DNA of 6,270 bases. It comes from Acidobacteriota bacterium (GTDB taxonomy: Bacteria > Acidobacteriota > Terriglobia > Acidiferrales > UBA7541). This document shows, in pieces, positions 1-5,627 of the stretch. Position numbers and translations under genes: made by a program. The stretch spans positions 18,793 through 25,062 of the forward strand of contig PKWH01000207.1 of NCBI GenBank assembly GCA_003131985.1. Reading direction: 5' to 3'. Position 1 is the stretch's first letter. The number at the start of each line of letters is the position of its first letter. The notes under the pieces were generated by a model, which searched no databases, was not told the origin of the DNA, and saw only the letters and a list, made by a program, of their open reading frames with translations.

Positions 1-174
1 TGGAGTTCACGTCCTAAAAACGGATTGTAGGACTCGCGGGCGTTTTCAAGCGATGTATTGCCAAGTGACGTCTTTTCTAGACTTCTTCAGATTCATTAAC
101 CGCAACGCGTTTAGCAATTTTTACAAAGAACCGTCGTCCCGTCTGAAATGTCGTCTCGCATCGGGAGAGTCGCA
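1..174 (+). other. Upstream leader of the transporter gene
   Basis: This stretch precedes the transporter and contains no credible coding frame. It is visibly more AT-rich than the gene, as expected for a promoter region. The best sigma-70-like pairing I can find is TTGCCA at 58-63 followed after 17 bases by ACTTCT, which is a poor -10 match, so I do not call a promoter. No operator-like dyad or riboswitch-like structure stands out. The previous gene, if any, ends outside the window. Confidence 0.5.
163..169 (+). promoter_or_regulatory. Ribosome binding site that fixes the transporter start
   Basis: GGGAGAG ends five bases before the ATG at 175, good Shine-Dalgarno spacing. The in-frame ATG at 148 has no purine-rich stretch in front of it and would add nine residues (MSSRIGRVA) ahead of an otherwise ideal signal peptide. 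The site therefore favours 175 over 148 as the true start. Confidence 0.75.
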
Positions 175-3100
175 ATGAAAATCTGGAAGGCCGTGTTCCT
201 GGCTGTGCTGTTCTCATGTTCGATTATTCTGGCCGGCGCTGCGCCAGCGCAAAACACGCAGAACGGCGCCATTCGCGGAACCGTGTTTGACACCTCTCAT
301 GCATCCGTCGCCACCGCCAAATTGACGCTGACGAATCCTTCTACCGGCATTCGCCGTGAACTGCCTGTCGAGGCGGACGGCACCTACTCTTTCGATAACG
401 TGGCTCCCGGCGAATACACCATCGTAGCCGCGGCCGACGGCTTCGCCGTAACCACCGTCAAACAGATCGTCGTCAACGTCGGCGCTTCCCTGCTGCTCGA
501 CATCACCATGCCGCTGAAAACGCAGTCTCAAACCGTCGAAGTCACTGCCAGCAGCGGAGCGGTCGTTGACACCACCACCGCCGGTATAACTCAGTTGCTC
601 AACTCCACCAGCGTCGAGAACCTTCCCTTCCCCGGCCGCGATTATCGCGACATGGCTCTTCTCTCTCCCTCCGCCCAGGTTGTTCCTGGACTCCGCGGCG
701 GCATCCGCCTCGGTGGCCAGCAGAGCGATTACAGCGGCCTGGTAATCGACGGGGCGGACTCCACCAATAATTACTTTGGCGAAAATTTCGGCTCGCTCGA
801 AACCAAAAATCTCACCGTTCCTCTCGAAGCCGTCCAGGAATTTCAAGTAGTCACTAATGGGTTCGCGCCTGAATTCGGTCGCGCAACCGGCGGCTTGCTC
901 AACGTGGTGACCAAGTCCGGCACCAACTCAATTCACGGCGAAGCCCACGAATATTATCGCGGCGGTAGCCTGACCGCGAACGACGGCCTCGGCGAACCTT
1001 CCAACATCGACAACCAAAATCAGTTCGGCGGCTCCGTCGGATTCCCGATTCACAAAGACCGCCAATTCCTTTTCCTCGCCACCGACATTCAGCGCGAAAA
1101 CGGCCCGCTCGACACCGTCTTCTGCACCGCAGCCGATCCCGGATGCTCGGCCTTTTTGGCATCAGCCGGTCCCATCATTGGCCCGCCAACGCCAGGTACG
1201 AGTAACATCCTGCCTCCCGGTTGCGTAGCCGGAGCCGTAGGCGAGGCTCTCCTGCCTGCGTGCTACGGTGTGCCGACCATCGGAGCCCTCAACGGAGAGC
1301 ACAATCAATATCAGAATTTCTTTACGCTGCTAGGCCATTACGATTACCAATTCAGCCCTTCCAATCATTTCAGTATTCGCGGCCTCGGCAGCCGTAACCA
1401 CACCAACGGCTTCACCGGAGGCCAGGGACAAACTGAAACCCCCTACTCCATCGGCGCCGCCGAGAATTTTGTGAACCAGGGTATAGGAGGCGTGTTTGCT
1501 CTCACCTCCGTTCTCGGACGCAAAGTGAACGAAATTCGCGTGGAAGTCAGCGGCGAAACGCGCAAGCGCCATCCGATTGATAGTGGCGCGCCCCAGATCC
1601 TCATCAATCAAACGGGCATGTCATTTGGTCAGCGTTTTTATCTTCCGAGCAATAATGATGCCGGCAAGCTCCAGGGTGCCGACAACTTCTCTTACTCGTT
1701 CGGCAGGCACGACATGAAGTTCGGCGGCGATGTGGACTCCTTTACCGACCGCAAGGATATATTTGCCGGATGGAGCTCAGGCGAATACGAATTCAATACG
1801 CTTTGCGATTTTGAACCAGGGCCTCTCGCCACCAACCCGTGGTGCGCAGTCAACTCTAACGGTATTCCGGCAACCATCGGTCCTCCCACCCCATTCTTCT
1901 TCGAGCAAGGACTTGGGCTGAATGGGCAAACCGGAACCACCCAACAGCAGCAGATTGCCCAACTCTTCAAAGACAACACCCTCTTTAACAACTACCAGAC
2001 CGGAATGGGTCTCTATTGGCAGGATAAGTGGCAGCTCACCTCACGCATCACCTTGACCTATGGCCTCCGTTGGGACGGCACTTGGAACCCCCAGCCCCAA
2101 TCTGCGATTCCAGGAAACACGGTTTGGATAGGAGAGGGCAACTCCAGCAAGCAGGTCGCCCCGCCGCAGCGCGTCCCTGACGATTTCGGGCAATTTGGTC
2201 CGCGCGTCGGCTTGGCCTGGAACGTTGGCGGCACCGAACATCCCACCGTCGTCCGCGCCGCTTGGGGTCTCTACTATGCCCAGACTCCCTTGATCTTCTT
2301 CCCCACAATTGGCACCTCGAAGCAAACAACGATTTTCTGCCCATCGGCGTTTTTCGAATTCTGCGCGCCCCCTGGTGTGAACCCGCCGACATCGACATCG
2401 GCGGCAGCTTTCCCGTATCTTTTCCCGTCGACTCTGCCCATCGGGGCCAGCGACCTTTGCTCTAGCGTCGCCGGATGTCCCGGCATCAGTTATGTGGACC
2501 CAGCATTTCGCAACCCGCGCGTCTCCAACCTCACGGTTGGCGTGGAGCATTCGTTCACCAACAACTGGACCGTTTCGGCAAACTATGCCTTCGTGCACTC
2601 CACGGACCTGCGCACAGGCGGATTTAGTACCACTCAATGGTTCCGAAACTTTATTCCGATGGGTAAAGACGCGTTCGGCAGGACACTCATCGCTGGCACC
2701 GCAACGCAGGCAGCACCGGGCGACCCTATAACTCAATTCGCGACGCCCCTTGATCCCACACTGTTTAGCTCCAGCGAGCTTGGCAGCTTTGGCCGTGGGA
2801 ACTACAACGAATTTGTGCTAGGAGTAAACAAGCGTTTCTCTCAGCGCTATCAATTTTTCGCCAATTACACCTGGTCGCGTAATTTCGCCAACGCTTCCAG
2901 CGAGCGCGACACCGAAACATTCTTCGGCCCCCAGGATCCATTCAATCTCAACTTGGACTACGGGCGTGACGGCCTGGATATCACTCATCAGTTTAAGGGC
3001 GGCATGGTTCTCGATCTCCCCTGGGCCTTCAATTTCAGCACGAACTTCATTCTTCACAGCGGCCTCGCCTATCCTGCCTATTCAAATGTGGACATCAACG

Positions 3101-3519
3101 GTGATGGAGTCATCAACCAGTTCGCGAACAACGACCGGCCTACGGTCCAGATTGGCGGTGGAAAACCATTTCTGCTGCCTGAGTATCCCGGCCGCCAGCC
3201 TGCCTTCTACAACTGGGATATTCGCATTGCCAGGGACTTTAGGATCAATGAGCGCTATTCGGTGCGTTTGAGTGCCGATTTATTCAACCTTACAAATTCC
3301 AGTAACCTGTACTCCGACCCCGATGTTTTTGGCTTCGTGGGTCCAACCAGCAACTCTGCGTGTACCCCAGTGAATCCGCTGCTGTTTGCAAACATCACTT
3401 GCCCTTCACTCACGGCCATACCGACTCCTCACAACACGCCCGGATACCGCACCGTTGACGAGCTCGCGCCTGGAGCTACCGCGTTCGCCGCTCAATTCGG
3501 CGCGCGCTTCCAGTTCTAG
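175..3519 (+). CDS. Oar-like TonB-dependent outer-membrane transporter with N-terminal carboxypeptidase-regulatory-like domain
   Basis: This 1114-residue protein is an outer-membrane transporter of the Oar-like TonB-dependent family, which takes up large or scarce substrates using TonB/ExbB/ExbD energy. The start at 175 is supported by the ribosome binding site and gives a signal peptide, MKIWKAVFLAVLFSC..., with likely cleavage after AAPA (residue 25). Residues ~30-112 form a carboxypeptidase-regulatory-like beta-sandwich (GAIRGTVFD ... GTYSFDNVAPGEYTI). QTVEVTA at 119-125 resembles a TonB box. The plug spans ~125-255 and includes VIDGADSTNN and NVVTKSGTN (243-251). The rest is a beta-barrel of alternating aromatic strands that ends in FGARFQF with a terminal Phe. 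A calcium-loop-like DINGDGVI lies at 973-980. All twelve cysteines of the mature chain occur as close pairs. The length is normal for Acidobacteriota Oar-like proteins. The substrate cannot be read from sequence; a nucleoside hydrolase-like gene lies downstream. Family assignment is secure, substrate unknown. Confidence 0.95.
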   Translation: MKIWKAVFLAVLFSCSIILAGAAPAQNTQNGAIRGTVFDTSHASVATAKLTLTNPSTGIRRELPVEADGTYSFDNVAPGEYTIVAAADGFAVTTVKQIVVNVGASLLLDITMPLKTQSQTVEVTASSGAVVDTTTAGITQLLNSTSVENLPFPGRDYRDMALLSPSAQVVPGLRGGIRLGGQQSDYSGLVIDGADSTNNYFGENFGSLETKNLTVPLEAVQEFQVVTNGFAPEFGRATGGLLNVVTKSGTNSIHGEAHEYYRGGSLTANDGLGEPSNIDNQNQFGGSVGFPIHKDRQFLFLATDIQRENGPLDTVFCTAADPGCSAFLASAGPIIGPPTPGTSNILPPGCVAGAVGEALLPACYGVPTIGALNGEHNQYQNFFTLLGHYDYQFSPSNHFSIRGLGSRNHTNGFTGGQGQTETPYSIGAAENFVNQGIGGVFALTSVLGRKVNEIRVEVSGETRKRHPIDSGAPQILINQTGMSFGQRFYLPSNNDAGKLQGADNFSYSFGRHDMKFGGDVDSFTDRKDIFAGWSSGEYEFNTLCDFEPGPLATNPWCAVNSNGIPATIGPPTPFFFEQGLGLNGQTGTTQQQQIAQLFKDNTLFNNYQTGMGLYWQDKWQLTSRITLTYGLRWDGTWNPQPQSAIPGNTVWIGEGNSSKQVAPPQRVPDDFGQFGPRVGLAWNVGGTEHPTVVRAAWGLYYAQTPLIFFPTIGTSKQTTIFCPSAFFEFCAPPGVNPPTSTSAAAFPYLFPSTLPIGASDLCSSVAGCPGISYVDPAFRNPRVSNLTVGVEHSFTNNWTVSANYAFVHSTDLRTGGFSTTQWFRNFIPMGKDAFGRTLIAGTATQAAPGDPITQFATPLDPTLFSSSELGSFGRGNYNEFVLGVNKRFSQRYQFFANYTWSRNFANASSERDTETFFGPQDPFNLNLDYGRDGLDITHQFKGGMVLDLPWAFNFSTNFILHSGLAYPAYSNVDINGDGVINQFANNDRPTVQIGGGKPFLLPEYPGRQPAFYNWDIRIARDFRINERYSVRLSADLFNLTNSSNLYSDPDVFGFVGPTSNSACTPVNPLLFANITCPSLTAIPTPHNTPGYRTVDELAPGATAFAAQFGARFQF

Positions 3520-3597
3520 GTGGCCCTCTGAGTCGCATCGCGTCGTTCGTCATGGCGAATAAGCAATCTGCTTCTACGTTTGGAAGTTGGCGTAGCC

Positions 3598-3628
3598 TTT
3601 GTAGCGGCCGCCTTCAGGCGGGCGGTTC
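3598..3628 (+). repeat. GTAGCG hairpin unit, copy A
   Basis: TTTGTAGCG is followed by the stem CCGCC (3608-3612), loop TTCA, and GGCGG (3617-3621), then the tail GCGGTTC. It shares both the leading GTAGCG and the tail AGGCGGGC(C)GGTTC with copy B 40 bases downstream. It resembles the palindromic intergenic repeats scattered in Acidobacteriota genomes; that comparison is from memory. Confidence 0.6.
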
Positions 3629-3636
3629 CCGTAATG

Positions 3637-3670
3637 TTTTCGTAGCGCCTGCCGGCAGGCGGGCCGGTTC
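3637..3670 (+). repeat. GTAGCG hairpin unit, copy B, with a 16-bp perfect palindrome
   Basis: TTTTCGTAGCG (3637-3647) runs into CGCCTGCCGGCAGGCG at 3646-3661, a perfect 16-bp palindrome. The tail AGGCGGGCCGGTTC matches that of copy A apart from one extra C. The centre of the palindrome has no loop, so it would form a cruciform or a dimer site more readily than a simple RNA hairpin. Confidence 0.65.
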
Positions 3671-3705
3671 ACCCAGAGCTTCGAAGGGCGTCTTGCTTGC
3701 TCTGA

Positions 3706-3721
3706 GGTCGCGGCGGCGACC
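3706..3721 (+). repeat. Small inverted repeat
   Basis: GGTCGC and GCGACC form a six-base-pair stem around a GGCG loop. It lies just left of the first long direct repeat and lacks the GTAGCG lead of the other hairpins. A chance origin is possible in such GC-rich DNA. Confidence 0.4.
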
Positions 3722-3727
3722 GAACGT

Positions 3728-3807
3728 GCCGGCTCGTTCGACTCTCTCGACCGCTCTCGCGTGCATGCGCCGCGCCATCCTTCCCGCCCAAGCATAGCGA
3801 AGAGTCG
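3728..3807 (+). repeat. Diverged direct repeat, copy R1
   Basis: This ~80-base stretch recurs at 3830-3907. The core TCTCGACCGCTCTC is identical in both copies, as are GACT, CCGCGCCA, CCTTCC and the closing GAGTCG. In the first ~60 aligned bases I count eight substitutions and one single-base gap, about 86 percent identity. The right end aligns less well and needs further gaps. It is probably a tandem or mobile-repeat duplication with no coding role. Confidence 0.75.
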
Positions 3808-3808
3808 G

Positions 3809-3836
3809 TTTTTGTAGCGCCGGCGTCTCGCTGGCT
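3809..3836 (+). repeat. GTAGCG hairpin unit, copy C
   Basis: TTTTTGTAGCG (3809-3819) leads into the arms GCCGGCG (3819-3825) and CGCTGGC (3829-3835) around TCT, a seven-base-pair stem with one G-U pair. The right arm overlaps the start of direct repeat R2, so the hairpin and the long repeat may form one composite element. No corresponding left arm precedes R1. Confidence 0.65.
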
Positions 3837-3907
3837 CTTTTGACTTTCTCGACCGCTCTCACGTGTATGCACCGCGCCACCCTTCCGCCGAGCCCATGAA
3901 GGAGTCG
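3830..3907 (+). repeat. Diverged direct repeat, copy R2
   Basis: Second copy of the R1 repeat, about 102 bases downstream. Seven of the eight substitutions relative to R1 read G or C in R1 and A or T in R2, several at CpG positions, which is what one-sided mutational decay of this copy would look like. It ends in GGAGTCG, matching the R1 ending. Confidence 0.75.
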
Positions 3908-3968
3908 TCAACCCGCTCCCGTAACTAATTTCATCCGCCGCACCAAAAAATACACAGCACGCAAGTCC

Positions 3969-3997
3969 TTTCAAACCGCGCCCCCTCGTGCTAGCGT
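3969..3997 (+). promoter_or_regulatory. Possible sigma-70-like promoter with extended -10
   Basis: TTTCAA at 3969-3974 and TAGCGT at 3992-3997 are separated by exactly 17 bases. A TG at 3989-3990 lies one base before the -10 hexamer, as in extended -10 promoters. Transcription would begin near 4004, leaving only a few bases before the ATGs at 4010, 4013 and 4019. Neither hexamer is close to consensus, so this is suggestive only. Confidence 0.35.
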
Positions 3998-4009
3998 AAT
4001 TCCGGAGCT

Positions 4010-5596
4010 ATGATGACGATGAAGTACAAACGATCGGCAGGCTGGCGGGCCGCAACGAAGTCCCGCTCTGGCCGCTGGCTAGGTGTGTCGAAAGTACGCT
4101 CCGCTCCCTCTCCCAGACTCAAAGCCGGCTCTTTAGGGGGTCGGAGCTTAACCTCCGACCTGAAGCTGCCTTATCCCTCAGGGGTTCCAACCCTGGGCGC
4201 CGGGGCGACCCCTGAGGCTTCCCGGTTGATTGCTTTCACAAATTGCACAGGACAGCTACTCGATTGTTCGGCATTCCCAGCAAATGGTGGCGAAATTGCC
4301 GGCCGATCCGGACCGCTTCTTGCCTCGAATCTGCTGCCGTTTCCCGGAATTTCTAATCGAGAACATCATTTATTAGAACACCTCCTAACTCATAGAAAAC
4401 AAACAACAGCACCCCGTTCTAATCGAGAACTTCCAACCAATCGGTGTTACGACATTTCATCGTTAACTCTCCCGCGAAAGCACGCTTTTTCCCTCACCAC
4501 TTTCTCAAAGTGTCTTCTCTTGGCGCTCCTGGTTTTTGCCGTTGTCGCCGCCGCATCCCCCCTCGCTGCGCAGGAAAAACGCAAAATTATCATCGATGAG
4601 GACTGCTCCGGCCCCGGCGGCACGAACACTCAAGCCATCCTCGCCCTCGTGCAATCGCCCGACACCGACGTCCTCGGCATCACCATCCCCACCGGTGACG
4701 CTTGGCGCGATGAAGAAGTCCTGCACGCTTTGCGCCTGCTCGAAATTATCGGCCGCACGGATATTCCCGTCGTTCCGGGTGCGCCTTTCCCCTTGGTGAA
4801 CAGCAAGGAGTACATCGCTCGGTGGGAAACGCTCTACGGCAAGGTCAGCTATCAGGGTGCGTGGAATTTTGCCAGGCTTCATCCAGTGCACGGCCCGTCG
4901 GAAATCCCGCCCATGCCCGAAGGCGCGCCCACAACAAAACCTTCCACTGAAGATGTCGCGCATTTTCTGCTGCGCATGGTTCATCAATATCCGCACCAGG
5001 TCACAATTTACGAGGGCGCCCCTCTTACCAATCTTGCCCTCGCGCAGGCCATCGACCCGGAATTCGCATCGCTCGCCAAGGAACTCGTCCTGATGGGTGG
5101 CAGTTTGAATCCGCAAACCGACGACCCTGAATTCACCATGACGCCCCGCCGCGAATTCAATCTGTGGATGGACCCCGAGGCCTCGCGCATCGTCCTCCAC
5201 GCACCCTGGCCGCGTATCGTCGTAACCACCGTCGATATTTCGCTGAAGACAAAAATGGACAAGGATTTAATCTCGCAGATTGGCAAGAGCCAGTATCCCG
5301 CCGGTCAGTACACCGCCAAATATGCCGAGGACAATTATCTATGGGACGAGCTCGCGTCCGTGGCCTGGCTCGATCCTTCGATCATCACCAAATGGAAAAA
5401 ACTCTTTCTCGACGTTTCGATTGACCACGGCGCATCCTACGGCGACACCCTCGTCTGGTCCGAAGACACCCGCCCCCACATGGGCGAACGCGAAGCAGAA
5501 ATACAGGACGACCTCGACAAACCAAAATTCTACAAAGAATTCGTGGACCTTCTAACCCGCCCCACGCCCCCAGCCACAACCCACCCGGCGCATTAA
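4010..5596 (+). CDS. Exported nucleoside hydrolase-like protein (IU-nucleoside hydrolase family), start uncertain
   Basis: The C-terminal ~335 residues match the inosine/uridine-preferring nucleoside hydrolase fold, which cleaves the N-glycosidic bond of ribonucleosides to base plus ribose. Numbering from 4010, the landmarks are KIIIDED (192-198), GAPLTN (336-341), MGGS (362-365), REFNLWMDPEA (381-391) and WDELASVAWLDP (445-456). A signal peptide lies directly before the domain: RK...CLLLALLVFAVVAAASPLAAQ (157-188), implying export to the periplasm or beyond. By eye, the usual Asp pair after DxD is Thr205-Asn206 with a short insertion, the Asn before EFN is Thr376, and the family His next to the late Asp is Trp445. 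Asp196, Asp198, Thr340, Glu382, Asn384 and Asp446 remain. The substrate may thus differ from standard nucleosides. ATGs exist only at 4010, 4013 and 4019; GGAG at 4004-4007 suits 4013. The first ~150 residues resemble no domain I know and cover repeats, so they are probably not part of the protein. No usual start codon lies just before the signal peptide. Confidence 0.8.
   Translation: MMTMKYKRSAGWRAATKSRSGRWLGVSKVRSAPSPRLKAGSLGGRSLTSDLKLPYPSGVPTLGAGATPEASRLIAFTNCTGQLLDCSAFPANGGEIAGRSGPLLASNLLPFPGISNREHHLLEHLLTHRKQTTAPRSNRELPTNRCYDISSLTLPRKHAFSLTTFSKCLLLALLVFAVVAAASPLAAQEKRKIIIDEDCSGPGGTNTQAILALVQSPDTDVLGITIPTGDAWRDEEVLHALRLLEIIGRTDIPVVPGAPFPLVNSKEYIARWETLYGKVSYQGAWNFARLHPVHGPSEIPPMPEGAPTTKPSTEDVAHFLLRMVHQYPHQVTIYEGAPLTNLALAQAIDPEFASLAKELVLMGGSLNPQTDDPEFTMTPRREFNLWMDPEASRIVLHAPWPRIVVTTVDISLKTKMDKDLISQIGKSQYPAGQYTAKYAEDNYLWDELASVAWLDPSIITKWKKLFLDVSIDHGASYGDTLVWSEDTRPHMGEREAEIQDDLDKPKFYKEFVDLLTRPTPPATTHPAH
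4121..4217 (+). repeat. REP-like pair of hairpins inside the 5' part of the open frame
   Basis: Three inverted elements follow one another. AGCCGGCT (4123-4130) is a small palindrome. GGTCGGAG (4139-4146) and CTCCGACC (4153-4160) form a perfect eight-base-pair stem around CTTAAC. CCTCAGGGGT (4176-4185) and ACCCCTGAGG (4208-4217) form a perfect ten-base-pair stem around 22 GC-rich bases. This is the organisation of bacterial palindromic intergenic repeats, not of coding sequence. It argues that the frame from 4010 is non-coding here. Confidence 0.65.
4351..4364. promoter_or_regulatory. Operator-like dyad, copy 1
   Basis: TTCTAATCGAGAAC has arms TTCT and AGAA around AATCG. The identical 14-mer recurs 66 bases downstream. 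Both copies lie ahead of the signal-peptide codons of the hydrolase, where an operator would be expected if the real start is further downstream than 4010. The binding protein is unknown. Confidence 0.4.
4416..4430. promoter_or_regulatory. Operator-like dyad, copy 2
   Basis: GTTCTAATCGAGAAC is a perfect five-plus-five dyad, GTTCT/AGAAC around AATCG. It repeats the 14-mer of copy 1 exactly, including the spacer, which a pure dyad would not need to conserve. An isolated half-site TTAGAAC lies between them at 4373-4379. The GTTC-N7-GAAC layout is an inverted repeat, unlike the direct GTTC-N7-GTTC LexA box of Alphaproteobacteria, so no regulator is assigned. Confidence 0.45.
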
Positions 5597-5627
5597 AATG
5601 ACTCTCAATTCGACCCTCTCCTCCGCC

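Larger units (their letters stand above)
3520..4009. other. Gene-free gap holding a repeat island
   Basis: No convincing gene lies here. The frames that stay open differ on each strand, lack ribosome binding sites, and run through the repeats. The right part of the minus-strand frame at 3614-3880 encodes the same peptide theme twice (MAR..H.RAVE.V.RA) simply because the DNA is duplicated. Immediately after the transporter stop I see only a small stem (AAGCA-ATC-TGCTT, 3561-3573) without a following T-run, so no clear intrinsic terminator. Most of 3598-3907 is repeats, listed separately, and a promoter-like element sits near the right end. Confidence 0.7.

Noticed and set aside
148..174. ATG at 148 as the transporter start
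   Set aside because: No ribosome binding site precedes it and it would put a charged nine-residue extension before a complete signal peptide. GGGAGAG serves the ATG at 175.
2041..2736. 231-codon minus-strand open frame inside the transporter, and a similar one at 214-846
   Set aside because: Both lie antisense to a strongly supported gene. Their peptides are Arg/Gly/Cys-rich without a domain, as expected for the mirror of C-rich third positions.
3520..3600. Intrinsic terminator of the transporter gene
   Set aside because: The only stem near the stop (AAGCA/TGCTT, 3561-3573) is short and has no T-run after it.
3598..3907. CRISPR-like array
   Set aside because: Units are few, unequal in spacing and sequence, and their spacers are not of uniform length. 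It fits palindromic repeats better.
3614..3974. Overlapping minus-strand frames of 88 and 101 codons (repeating MAR..H.RAVE.V.RA) and a plus-strand frame at 3552-3797
   Set aside because: The peptide repetition follows from the R1/R2 DNA duplication, different frames are open over the same DNA, and no ribosome binding sites or known motifs are seen.
4416..4430. LexA (SOS) box
   Set aside because: The arms are an inverted GTTC-N7-GAAC; neither the CGAAC-N4-GTTCG box nor the direct GTTC-N7-GTTC box matches, so only an unnamed operator-like dyad is reported.
4505..5200. 231-codon minus-strand open frame inside the hydrolase gene
   Set aside because: It is antisense to conserved hydrolase motifs, and its composition is that of a shadow frame.
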